Below are positions 56,560 to 64,000 of a stretch of DNA of 64,000 bases, piece after piece; position 1 is the first letter of the stretch, and each line of letters starts with the position of its first letter. The translations under genes and the position numbers were made by a program. Below the pieces are notes generated by a model that did no database searches, had not been told where the DNA came from, and saw only the letters and a list, made by a program, of their open reading frames with translations. Source of the DNA: Dyadobacter sp. SG02 (GTDB lineage: Bacteria > Bacteroidota > Bacteroidia > Cytophagales > Spirosomataceae); contig NZ_FNYL01000010.1 of the NCBI RefSeq assembly GCF_900109045.1, forward strand, positions 186,001 to 250,000, given 5' to 3'.

Positions 56560-57435
56560 TTACAGTTTTGTCTTGTCTTTAGGGTGGTCTTTTTCTGAAC
56601 TTCTTTCATCCTTGTTACGCAGGCGATCGTCCACACGTGCTACAAGGTTTTTTGGATTAAAACCCACTTCATCCCAGTCGACCTTCTCGCCCGCTCTTGC
56701 ATTTTTGAGCTGACGGAAGACCCTTGCAAACCGGGTATTACGTGGCTTTTCTTCCGCTTCACTAGTACCGGTCTCCACCACTGCGACAATCGTTCTTGTC
56801 GGTTCAGGCTCCGGCTTGTTCACCCGACTAACAGCTGGCTCATCGGGCAAAGTCTTGATATCCCGTGTAACAGGATTTGTTAAAGGTTCCGGTTGTATCG
56901 TATTCACCGGAACCAAAGGTTGTTCATTCAAAGCCACTATCGGCGCATTCCGAACAGGTTCGGGCTCGAAATTTGGTGTTTGAATATGCTGCGTTTTCGC
57001 GTTTGGCACATTACCGTCCTTCGCCTTGGCTACTTGTATTTCTGGATTGCGAGGTGCTTTATAAGCCGATTTCAAGCTCTTCCCGGCATTATCATCCACG
57101 ACGTTACCTTTTTTCTCCACTGCTATTAACTGTTCAACCGGTGCATTTAAATTTTCAACCGGAGAAACCGCAGAATCCTTCTGAATCGGCTTGGCCGCTG
57201 CAATCGTCTGTTGCGGTTTGATCCCTCCCGGCGAAACATCCTGTTGATTTTGCCAAACCAGGTATCCTCCCATCACCGCCGCAGCCACACCGGCCGCAGC
57301 ATACCAACCCCACACAGCCGAGCGGCTTCGCGCCGGTTGTTTTCCCTGAATTTTTAGCCACGCATTTTCCGAAGGTGTTCTCTCTAATCCTTCGAGTCTG
57401 CGCTTGAAAAGATCATCAACAGGATGCTTTTTCAT
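56560..57435 (-). CDS. Membrane-anchored anti-sigma-like protein
   Basis: A 291-aa protein. A short cytosolic N-terminus (VDDLFKRRLEGLERTPSENA near 6-25), then one membrane segment at about 40-62, and a long Pro/Glu/Val-rich periplasmic part with no domain. The N-terminus with PSENAWLKIQ resembles other Bacteroidota membrane proteins that follow ECF sigma genes, so an anti-sigma role is likely but the classical ZAS zinc motif (HxxxCxxC) is absent. The start overlaps the sigma gene by 20 bases. Confidence 0.65.
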   Translation of the reverse strand: MKKHPVDDLFKRRLEGLERTPSENAWLKIQGKQPARSRSAVWGWYAAAGVAAAVMGGYLVWQNQQDVSPGGIKPQQTIAAAKPIQKDSAVSPVENLNAPVEQLIAVEKKGNVVDDNAGKSLKSAYKAPRNPEIQVAKAKDGNVPNAKTQHIQTPNFEPEPVRNAPIVALNEQPLVPVNTIQPEPLTNPVTRDIKTLPDEPAVSRVNKPEPEPTRTIVAVVETGTSEAEEKPRNTRFARVFRQLKNARAGEKVDWDEVGFNPKNLVARVDDRLRNKDERSSEKDHPKDKTKL

Positions 57436-58006
57436 AGTCTACTTTTTTTTTATAATCATTCTGCCATTCCGCCACCATCTTTTGCAATAATGCCCGGGCG
57501 CGGTGCAATTGTGATTTCGATGTACTTTCAGTAATACCCAGCATCTCGGCAATTTCAATGTGTGCGTATCCTTCAATGGCGTACAGGTTAAAAACCGTCC
57601 GGTAGCCTACGGGCAACGATTCGATCAGCGCCATTAATTCTTCGGTTTCAAGGTTTTGGTCGGCATGGATGTAATCGGGAATGTTATTCGCTTCATCCGA
57701 AAGGTTATCTTCCAGTAGTCGCTTCTGTCTCCGCAAATACCCCAGCGACTCGTTGACCATGATCCTCCTGATCCATCCTTCGAAACTTCCTTCGCTATTG
57801 AACTGGTTTATCTTTTCAAAAACCTTTAAAAAACCCTCCACCATCACATCCTCGGCCGCCATTTCGTCGCATACATAGCGGAAGCACAAAGCCAGCATCC
57901 GATGGCTGTACTTGTCGTAGAGCTGTCGCTGCGCCTTCGGATCTTCGTTCCTCAGGGCTTTGATGAGCTGTGCTTCCTGGCTAAATAGTGCTAAAATTCG
58001 ACCCAT
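57416..58006 (-). CDS. ECF-type RNA polymerase sigma factor
   Basis: A 196-aa sigma-70 family member (from ATG 58006; the frame from 58108 adds 34 atypical residues). Region 2 (QRQLYDKYSHRMLALCFRYV near 24-43, AAEDVMVEGFLKVFEKI near 48-64) and region 4 (LPVGYRTVFNLYAIEGYAHI near 130-149, then EIAEMLGITESTSKSQLHRA) are complete, and the linker is short as in ECF factors. It overlaps the membrane gene downstream, and the three-gene unit ends at a strong terminator. The stimulus is unknown. Confidence 0.9.
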   Translation of the reverse strand: MGRILALFSQEAQLIKALRNEDPKAQRQLYDKYSHRMLALCFRYVCDEMAAEDVMVEGFLKVFEKINQFNSEGSFEGWIRRIMVNESLGYLRRQKRLLEDNLSDEANNIPDYIHADQNLETEELMALIESLPVGYRTVFNLYAIEGYAHIEIAEMLGITESTSKSQLHRARALLQKMVAEWQNDYKKKVDYEKASC

Positions 58007-58136
58007 TCTAATTGGTGGTTTCGACAGCAAGATGCGCATTCCTCTGCGTGAGGTTGCATGTGCGGGAAAAGTTTTTTGATATTTTTTTAGCTTTGATGTG
58101 AATATCACTTATTGACCATTAAAAGGACTTTCCCCA

Positions 58137-58946
58137 ATGCTTGACTCCTCTGCGCCCATCGGAATTTTTGACAGCGGAATCGGCGGCATGACCGTCGCCA
58201 GTGCCGTTACCAAGCTACTCCCCCAGGAAAACACCATCTATTTCGGCGACACGGCGCATTTGCCCTATGGCGATAAGTCCACAGCTGCTATCCAGGCCTA
58301 TTCGATCAAAATCTGCAATATGCTTTTACAGCAGAACTGCAAACTCATCCTTATCGCCTGCAACTCTGCCTCCGCCGCCGCGTACGAGCTGGTACGCGAG
58401 TACGTGGGAAGCAAAGCAAAGGTGCTGAATGTGATCGATCCGGTGGTGGATTATGTGAAGGAGCATTATGAGGGAAAAACCATCGGCCTCATTGGTACCA
58501 AGCAAACGGTCCTTTCCAATGTATATAAAAAGAAAGTAGATGCATTGGACAGGAACATTCACCTGAAATCGCTGGCTACACCATTACTGGCACCGATGAT
58601 CGAAGAAGGTTTCTTCGATAACAATATCAGTGAAAGTGTCATCGCCAATTACCTGTCCGATCCTTCCCTGAATGGTATCGAAGCATTGATACTCGGTTGC
58701 ACGCATTACCCATTGATCAAAACACAGATCCGTAAATTCTACGGCGAAGCGATTGAAACGCTCGACACCTCCGAAATAGTAGCGCGGTCACTGAAAGCGT
58801 GGTTGGAACAGCATTACCTGATCAATGAGAAGGGAGAAGGTAAGCGGCAGTTCTACGTTTCGGATTATACTCTATCATTCGAGCAGTCAACCAACATTTT
58901 CTTTGGCCGGCAAATCCAGCTGGAACATTACCCACTGTGGGAATAA
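58137..58946 (+). CDS. murI: Glutamate racemase
   Basis: A 269-aa cofactor-free enzyme that makes D-glutamate for peptidoglycan. Both catalytic Cys are present: Cys75 in LIACNSASAAA and Cys188 in LGCTHYPL. The N-terminal GIFDSGIGGMTV near 9-20 carries the substrate-binding Asp-Ser. Normal length. It is convergent with the rhamnosidase gene, whose stop lies 4 bases away, without an obvious terminator. Confidence 0.97.
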   Translation: MLDSSAPIGIFDSGIGGMTVASAVTKLLPQENTIYFGDTAHLPYGDKSTAAIQAYSIKICNMLLQQNCKLILIACNSASAAAYELVREYVGSKAKVLNVIDPVVDYVKEHYEGKTIGLIGTKQTVLSNVYKKKVDALDRNIHLKSLATPLLAPMIEEGFFDNNISESVIANYLSDPSLNGIEALILGCTHYPLIKTQIRKFYGEAIETLDTSEIVARSLKAWLEQHYLINEKGEGKRQFYVSDYTLSFEQSTNIFFGRQIQLEHYPLWE

Positions 58947-58950
58947 TGCA

Positions 58951-61473
58951 TTAGAAAACCAGCTTCACAGGACCGAGCAAACCCGAGGGCATAGGTTGCC
59001 AGCGGGTAGCCTCGAATTTCTTGTAGGTGATGTCTACAATATTGATATCGTAAAACTTCTTCCAGTCGGGTTGCTGCTGGTCGCGGAGGCGCATATAGTT
59101 GGCCGAAAGGTTGGTTACTTCAATTTCCAGTACGTTACCTTTTGCTTTCAATGCCTTTCCGGCGGGTAGTCTGAATGGAATATGCCATGCAACGCCGAGG
59201 TCTTTGCCATTCAGTTTTACACTGGCGACCTCGCGAACGTCACCCAGGTCCAACGCCGCATTTGCATAGGCGACAGTTGAACCCGGCAGATCGAATGTAA
59301 TACGGTATTTTGCTTTACCTGAAAAATATTCGGCTGAATCAGGTAAAGAAGTCCAGGATGTAAGTTCGGTCAATTGCGCGGGAGCGGGTAGATTTGGTTT
59401 ACCATTCAAAAACACGAGCTCCCATTTCCCTATAATATCGAGCTGCTTGCCCGTGTTGCTCACTACGGGCGCATCGTTACCATCCGCCGAAGTCGTCAGG
59501 AAGCATGATTCCCCTGGCAAAAGCCGCAGGTAAATCTCTTCACTTCCTTTATTGCCACGCGTTTTCGGTATCGACACTCCGCTGAGTGGCTCCAATTTGA
59601 AAAACTGGCCTCCCTTTCCAATTTTCACCCAGCCTTCCGTGAATGTGTTCCCGAGATTTGACACGAAATACAATGGCACGCCTTCGGTTTGCTTTTTACG
59701 GATAAAAGTCAGGCCTTTCTCCGCCAGTTGCTCCCTGACAACACCATTAACGGCCAGATCTGCATTAAGACTGTTTGAAACCTTCACGTTTTTGAAGGTT
59801 GAAAGTCGCGCCGAACCCTCGCTGAATTTCTCTTGCCGCTCGTTATGATTTGCATAACCTGTAACCGAAGCAGGCAATTTCCCGTCAAAAACAATTTTCG
59901 CACCGGCATGAGCCAATCGTTCCAGTTCTTTCAAAGTCTCCTCAGGCAAATAAGTGGCCGATGGGATAAGCAAAGTTTTGTAAACCGCATTTCCAGAATT
60001 CAAAACACCGTTCGCATCAACACTAAACTTCTTCAACTGCAAATCCGACACGAAATCGAATGCATAGCCTTCCTTCCAAAGCCTTTCCGAAAGTTTTCCA
60101 AACGGCAAATCCAGCAGCCAGCGATCCACATGATGCACTTCCAGCAAATGCACACCGCCACCTGATTTGGCCTTGGTAGCCCACAAATCATGGATCGGAA
60201 AGTAAACCAGTACATCATTATCTGGCTGACTATTCTGCAAAAGCCGCTGGCAAAGGTCCACGTACCGGTTCAGCAGCGGGAAATGTTCCGAGAAATGCGA
60301 TGTTTTACCAAAATTGGTAGAAGCATAAAACAGCCAGCCGGGAAAACCTTCTTTTTCCGGCGAATAGGTGGTTCCGTGATAAAAAATATGGTTAATACCT
60401 GCCGTAAACAACTCATCGATTTGCGGCTTGATTTGAGATAACGAAACCTTGAAATGGTTCGCAAGCCAGGTACCAGTCTCAGAACTGACCAGTTTCTTGC
60501 CCGACAAATTGGCCGCCGATGAAGCAAACTTCATCGCCAGCGGATTCGGTGTTCCGAACTGATCGATCGAATAGTCCGGGTCCACACGCAGGCCGGGGAT
60601 ATTGAAGCGACTGGTTCCAAATGATTCCGTTTCGGGAATATCGGCGGCTTCGTACAAATCGAGCAGGTTACCCGGCGAGCCGTGCGCCTGGTAGCGCGTT
60701 ACGAAACCGTGCGCGCGGCTCCAATCGGTCCAGGGCTTGGCATACCGTTCCAGCAGCAGCTCGGCGAGGGTTTGGTGATAATCTATTTTAACTAATGTAG
60801 CTTCCGGGTTTCCGGTTGAGTCATTCAGTAGTGGCAGTTTGCTCAGCAAATCATATTTCCTTCGCGTCTGAAATTGCTGTGCAAAATCCTCCGTCCAGTT
60901 AGCGCCGTAGGCTTCGTAAGAATCATTGTACATCGATCTGGGTTTGTCAGGTGACTTGCTGAATGCAGAGTCAAACCGGGAAAGGTATTGAGCCATCCCA
61001 TTTGAACTGAACGGGTCCAGTACAAGCCCTTCCCCACCCGGCGCAGCCCGCTTTACCTTCTGCCCGGTTGGCTTCACCGACGGTTTACCGTCGACGACCG
61101 TCATGCTCTGCGCGGCAGCAGCCGTCGTCACATTCGGGCCACCAAAGGGCCAGCCGGTACCGGTGGTCATGTCCACGCCCAGCCCCAGGCGTTTGCCTTC
61201 CCGAATGGTATGCTGCATTACTTCCAGCCATTGTGTTCCCAGGAAAGGCAGCGCTGCTTTTTCATATCCCTTAACCCCGTAAATCGGGATGATATGCACG
61301 CCGCCCAATCCCGATTTGCTGAAATATTCGAGCTGTGCTGTAATATCCTCCCTGGTAACCGCACTTCCCATCCACCACCAATAGGTCCAAGGCTTGGTTG
61401 TCGATAATGTTTGTGCATGGGTATTGGCGAGCCCGGCGAGGAGCAAGAGGAAAAGGAGGAAAATCCGGCGCAT
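58951..61473 (-). CDS. GH106-type alpha-L-rhamnosidase
   Basis: An 840-aa secreted glycoside hydrolase. Signal peptide at about 1-20 (LANTHAQ). The catalytic TIM barrel begins WWWMGSAVTREDITAQLEYF near 32-51; DMTTGTGWPFGGPNV near 100-114 is a hallmark of GH106; candidate acids are Glu188 in MYNDSYEAYG and Glu282 in DIPETESFGTSRF. The C-terminal part is a galactose-binding-like beta-sandwich ending GLLGPVKLVF. These enzymes remove terminal L-rhamnose from plant polysaccharides such as rhamnogalacturonan. No SusC/SusD pair is near, so it is not part of a visible polysaccharide utilisation locus. Confidence 0.85.
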   Translation of the reverse strand: MRRIFLLFLLLLAGLANTHAQTLSTTKPWTYWWWMGSAVTREDITAQLEYFSKSGLGGVHIIPIYGVKGYEKAALPFLGTQWLEVMQHTIREGKRLGLGVDMTTGTGWPFGGPNVTTAAAAQSMTVVDGKPSVKPTGQKVKRAAPGGEGLVLDPFSSNGMAQYLSRFDSAFSKSPDKPRSMYNDSYEAYGANWTEDFAQQFQTRRKYDLLSKLPLLNDSTGNPEATLVKIDYHQTLAELLLERYAKPWTDWSRAHGFVTRYQAHGSPGNLLDLYEAADIPETESFGTSRFNIPGLRVDPDYSIDQFGTPNPLAMKFASSAANLSGKKLVSSETGTWLANHFKVSLSQIKPQIDELFTAGINHIFYHGTTYSPEKEGFPGWLFYASTNFGKTSHFSEHFPLLNRYVDLCQRLLQNSQPDNDVLVYFPIHDLWATKAKSGGGVHLLEVHHVDRWLLDLPFGKLSERLWKEGYAFDFVSDLQLKKFSVDANGVLNSGNAVYKTLLIPSATYLPEETLKELERLAHAGAKIVFDGKLPASVTGYANHNERQEKFSEGSARLSTFKNVKVSNSLNADLAVNGVVREQLAEKGLTFIRKKQTEGVPLYFVSNLGNTFTEGWVKIGKGGQFFKLEPLSGVSIPKTRGNKGSEEIYLRLLPGESCFLTTSADGNDAPVVSNTGKQLDIIGKWELVFLNGKPNLPAPAQLTELTSWTSLPDSAEYFSGKAKYRITFDLPGSTVAYANAALDLGDVREVASVKLNGKDLGVAWHIPFRLPAGKALKAKGNVLEIEVTNLSANYMRLRDQQQPDWKKFYDINIVDITYKKFEATRWQPMPSGLLGPVKLVF

Positions 61474-61561
61474 GGGTTGGACAGTGTTTTTCTTTAAAGA
61501 CGCACAATGTATTATCTACGCCACTACAAGGAAATATTTTGTTAAAACTGAATACACAAAA

Positions 61562-61590
61562 AAAGGCAGGACCGTATTGGCCCTGCCTTT
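61562..61590 (-). terminator. Terminator of the cytochrome oxidase operon
   Basis: 9-bp perfect stem AAAGGCAGG/CCTGCCTTT; on the minus strand it leads into TTTTTTTGTG. Confidence 0.85.
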
Positions 61591-61609
61591 GAATATCTTT
61601 TTCGGCGAA

Positions 61610-61891
61610 TCAGTTTTCGTATGCAGATCGTATCCGCGCCGCGACGAACTGACGCTCGGCCTGCGCACGCTTCGAATTGCGGTACCATAGGTAGCCAATC
61701 ACCGCAACGAGAATGTAGGGAACCACAAACAGGAACATAATGCCGGTATTCAATCCTACGCCCACATTGTTACGCCCGTTACCCATCGAGCTTTCCACCG
61801 ATCCGCGGCACATCGCACATTGCGCAAATGCGCCCACGCTGTTCATTACGAACAAAACCACCAATCCGAATATTGCCAAGAACTTTTTCAT
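61610..61891 (-). CDS. Small CxxC membrane protein of the oxidase operon
   Basis: A 93-aa protein: a signal peptide (about 1-23, GAFAQ), a CAMC motif at Cys25 and Cys28, a Ser/Asn-rich stretch, one membrane segment (about 48-70) and a basic tail. CxxC in the periplasm next to Sco-like and DUF420 genes suggests a role in copper delivery or assembly of the oxidase, but this is inference. The ATG overlaps the DUF420 stop by 4 bases. Confidence 0.75.
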   Translation of the reverse strand: MKKFLAIFGLVVLFVMNSVGAFAQCAMCRGSVESSMGNGRNNVGVGLNTGIMFLFVVPYILVAVIGYLWYRNSKRAQAERQFVAARIRSAYEN

Positions 61892-62427
61892 ACGTAATAA
61901 GGACTAATCATTAAGTAAACGATCACACCGGTAACACTCACATACAACCAGATTGGCATCGCCCATTTCACCGCTTTCCGGTGTTCGGTGATCTGATTGG
62001 TATATCCAAAATACACCGCACGCAATACAAACCAAACGACCCCGATCGACAACACGATATGCGAGATCAGCAAAAAGTAGTAAACCGGGCGAACAAAACC
62101 GGTCCCTCCGAACGGGGTAGCTTCGTTTGAAATGTGATAAAGCACATAACAAACCAGGAACACCGACCCGAGCACGAAAGCACCGGTCATTGTCTGGCGG
62201 TGTGCAGAAATATTCTTTTGTTTAACAAAATAGAAACCCATGATCAGCAGCATGGAGGTAAGCGTATTAATGACGCCGATGACGTGCGGTAAAACCTTTG
62301 TCCAGGCACCCAGGTCAATTTTCTGCCGGATTCCCAGCAGCAACGCAACCACCACCGGAATGACGATTGCCAGAACATTGATAAGACGTTCGTATTTTGG
62401 TTTTCTTTCGATTGTTAATGTAGCCAT
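61888..62427 (-). CDS. DUF420 membrane protein
   Basis: About 179 aa from ATG 62427 (MATLTIERKPKYERL); a GTG two codons upstream is also in frame. Five membrane segments; conserved His residues in VLPHVIGVINTLTSMLL near 47-63, NISAHRQTMTGAFV near 74-87 and LLISHIVLSIGVVW near 124-137. DUF420 proteins (CtaM-like) are needed for heme-copper oxidase assembly in some Bacillota. Same transcript as the oxidase subunits. Confidence 0.88.
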   Translation of the reverse strand: MATLTIERKPKYERLINVLAIVIPVVVALLLGIRQKIDLGAWTKVLPHVIGVINTLTSMLLIMGFYFVKQKNISAHRQTMTGAFVLGSVFLVCYVLYHISNEATPFGGTGFVRPVYYFLLISHIVLSIGVVWFVLRAVYFGYTNQITEHRKAVKWAMPIWLYVSVTGVIVYLMISPYYV

Positions 62428-62433
62428 ACTCAC

Positions 62434-63030
62434 TTATTTCTCATTCTTCTTTTCATAATCGAGGATCTTGATCTCGGCCATCAGCCGGTCGGTTTCCTCT
62501 CCATCTCCGGCCTTATAAAAGCCTCTCACGTTTTTGTTACGATCGATCAGTACAATTTGCCCGGCTCGACCATTTAAAGCATCACTTCCTTTTGCAGTGT
62601 CTGTCAATTCTTTGGAAAAACAGCCTGCTATCGTAGCGCTATCCGCCTTGACAGACTGCCATTCTCCCCGCCTCACAGTGTCCGTCGCAATCGACAGTAC
62701 CTGCAATTCAGGAACTGCAGTTTTCAATGCCGCAATGCGCTGCAATTCATCCATTGCCCGTTCGCAAGGCTCTCCACATTCGGAGGGCATACGGCTTACG
62801 ATGGTCAGCCGGCCATCCAGGTTCACACCTCCGAACACGCCGCAATCTGCTGAAACCTGATGAAACAGCGTGTCGCCGTTTTGCACGATAATCGAGCCGT
62901 TACCATCTTTCTCCGCCACAAAATAAGGCAGGTCGTAATGGTTCGTCCCGAACAGTTTCAGTAAAGCAAAAATCAAAGCCGGTATTACTAATGTGACAAT
63001 CAGTAATCCGGCTTTGGGAAATTTCTTCAT
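62434..63030 (-). CDS. Sco-like thioredoxin-fold protein
   Basis: A 198-aa membrane-anchored protein (one segment at about 8-26). The core resembles SCO1/SenC, the copper chaperone of the CuA site: GVNLDGRLTIVSRMPSECGE near 68-87 followed by PCERAMDELQRIAAL, giving a CxxxC (Cys85, Cys89). The third copper ligand of Sco, a His in a VDHS-like strand before the last beta strands, is not visible; that place reads SDALNGRAGQIVLID. It may therefore act as a thiol reductase rather than a copper carrier. It starts 9 bases after the subunit IV stop. Confidence 0.75.
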   Translation of the reverse strand: MKKFPKAGLLIVTLVIPALIFALLKLFGTNHYDLPYFVAEKDGNGSIIVQNGDTLFHQVSADCGVFGGVNLDGRLTIVSRMPSECGEPCERAMDELQRIAALKTAVPELQVLSIATDTVRRGEWQSVKADSATIAGCFSKELTDTAKGSDALNGRAGQIVLIDRNKNVRGFYKAGDGEETDRLMAEIKILDYEKKNEK

Positions 63031-63039
63031 TCTATTCTA

Positions 63040-63375
63040 TTATCCGAAAATCGCTTCGAAAATCGCATTTCCTTCGAGCAGGAGTGCCAGGATCAACCAG
63101 GCTACGAATATCACCGGTACGAGTATCGACCAGATCAGCGTTTTTGTTTCATGTTTCAAGTGCATGAATTCCCCTACGATATAGAATGCCTTCACGATCG
63201 TCATGATGATGAAGATCGAAACCTTCAAAACACCATGGGGAACTGTAAATGCGATCAAGAACTCGAGTGAGGTGATGATCAAAAGGATCCAAAAGGTTTT
63301 CCAGATCGCTTTACGCTGCTCAGCTCCTGCTTCGGGATCCTGGTTATGTACGTGGTGATGATGTACTTCCGCCAT
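63040..63375 (-). CDS. Cytochrome c oxidase subunit IV family protein
   Basis: A 111-aa protein with three membrane segments (about 25-45, 50-72, 80-105). The His-rich N-terminus (AEVHHHHVHNQD) may bind metal. FYIVGEFMHLKHETKTLIW near 65-83 with its His residues is the conserved core of bacterial subunit IV (CtaF/CoxD). Lies 30 bases after subunit III. Confidence 0.9.
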   Translation of the reverse strand: MAEVHHHHVHNQDPEAGAEQRKAIWKTFWILLIITSLEFLIAFTVPHGVLKVSIFIIMTIVKAFYIVGEFMHLKHETKTLIWSILVPVIFVAWLILALLLEGNAIFEAIFG

Positions 63376-63405
63376 TTTACTTCAATTTTAAATATTGTCC
63401 TATAA

Positions 63406-64000
63406 TTAAACCAGGTAGAAGAATGTAAATACAAACACCCAAACCAGATCCACAAAGTGCCAGTAGAGACCTACTTTTTCAACCATTTCGTAGCTTCCTC
63501 TTTTGTCGTAGAAACCTGTCGCCGCACGGAAGAAGATCAGAATATTCAGGATTACACCCGAGAATACGTGAGTTCCGTGGAAACCGGTGATGAAGAAGAA
63601 GAAATCCGCGAATGCGGGAGGACCGTATTGGTTTTCCGTCAGGTTAGCGCCGAAGATCGTCTTATCGATGCGAACACCGTTTTCGATCACGCTCATTACC
63701 GAACCTGAATCGGTTCCGTGGATGAAGTGGCTCCATTCCCAAGCCTGGCAACCAAGGAAGGTAAAACCGCCGAGAATTGTCCAAAGCATATATTTTTCAA
63801 CATTCGCGCGGTCCATGCGGTGACCGGCCTCCACTGCAAGTACCATTGTTACGGAGCTCGCGATGAGAATGAATGTCATGATACCAACGAAAACCAACGG
63901 CAGGGAAACACCGTGCAGGAATGGTACGGATTCGTAAACCCTTTCAGGTACCGGCCAGTACGCGTTGGAGAAGGTAAAATCTTCGTGTTTTCCGGTGAAT
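63406..64000 (-). CDS. Cytochrome c oxidase subunit III (5' end outside the window)
   Basis: About 198 residues are visible; the frame stays open to the window edge, so the start lies beyond it. A TTG at 63897 can be read as a start but the codons before it (FTGKHEDFTFSNAYWPVPER) fit the family, so the gene is longer. Conserved: GHRMDRANVEKYMLW, then the Trp-Glu of LGCQAWEWSHFIHG, and GFHGTHVFSGVILN near the C-terminal helices, then WHFVDLVWVFVFTFFYLV. This is the proton-channel-side subunit of a heme-copper oxidase. Confidence 0.93.
   Translation of the reverse strand, partial: FTGKHEDFTFSNAYWPVPERVYESVPFLHGVSLPLVFVGIMTFILIASSVTMVLAVEAGHRMDRANVEKYMLWTILGGFTFLGCQAWEWSHFIHGTDSGSVMSVIENGVRIDKTIFGANLTENQYGPPAFADFFFFITGFHGTHVFSGVILNILIFFRAATGFYDKRGSYEMVEKVGLYWHFVDLVWVFVFTFFYLV

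Noticed and set aside
58006..58108. Longer start for the sigma factor
   Set aside because: The 34 added residues do not resemble the sigma family and ATG 58006 gives a standard length.

Overview
The window is chromosomal DNA of a Bacteroidota bacterium, most likely of the Cytophagales (Dyadobacter/Spirosoma-like). This rests on TonB-dependent receptors with CarboxypepD_reg N-termini, a PorU2-like C25 peptidase of the type IX secretion system, many promoter -7 boxes of the form TAnnTTTG, a near absence of Shine-Dalgarno sequences, and the style of the RNA polymerase and ribosomal proteins. The genus is an inference from protein flavour and was not tested by a search.

Layout. 1-8653 (all minus): ornithine aminotransferase, an S41 protease lipoprotein and a terminator, then a GH3-family protein, an SbcC-like ATPase and an unknown membrane protein. 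8703-11323 (plus): a promoter, a TPP riboswitch and a TonB-dependent receptor, i.e. a thiamine-controlled outer-membrane uptake gene. 11423-12504: a DUF433/PIN-like (VapBC45-type) toxin-antitoxin pair. 12553-14105: hemE and a HAD phosphatase. 14107-15825 (minus): a 42-aa lipoprotein and an arginine decarboxylase. 16347-22991: a TetR regulator and a TolC/MFP/RND efflux operon. 23117-24336: tRNA-Pro and an acyltransferase. 24426-28593 (minus): a beta-helix lipoprotein and its TonB receptor.

28682-34276 (minus) is the most unusual part. A PorU2-like peptidase is followed by a 51-codon gene whose peptide has a signal-like N-terminus and ends in CPACGMG. Six bases downstream lies a DUF692 protein (the MbnB/TglH/ChrH multinuclear-iron RiPP enzyme family) with an unusual C-terminal extension, and then a 253-aa protein of unknown function. 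This looks like a small, possibly undescribed DUF692-type RiPP locus.

34526-41624 holds a YodC-like protein, a Pro-rich secreted protein, a Kup potassium transporter, a mutarotase-like protein, a Tat-exported isoquinoline-oxidoreductase-like molybdoenzyme (two subunits) and a DUF3467 protein. 41763-55262 (minus) is the classical information-processing cluster, read as tRNA-Tyr, tRNA-Gly, tRNA-Thr, tuf, tRNA-Trp, secE, nusG, rplK, rplA, rplJ, rplL, rpoB, rpoC, with recognisable promoters, a tuf terminator, a candidate rplL-rpoB attenuator and an rpoB-rpoC hairpin. 55427-58006 is an ECF sigma factor, a membrane anti-sigma-like protein and an outer-membrane beta-barrel. murI (plus) converges with a GH106 rhamnosidase (minus). 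The right edge is the tail of a cytochrome c oxidase operon (subunit III, subunit IV, Sco-like, DUF420, small CxxC protein); subunit III runs off the window.

No CRISPR array, insertion sequence, prophage or rRNA gene was seen.
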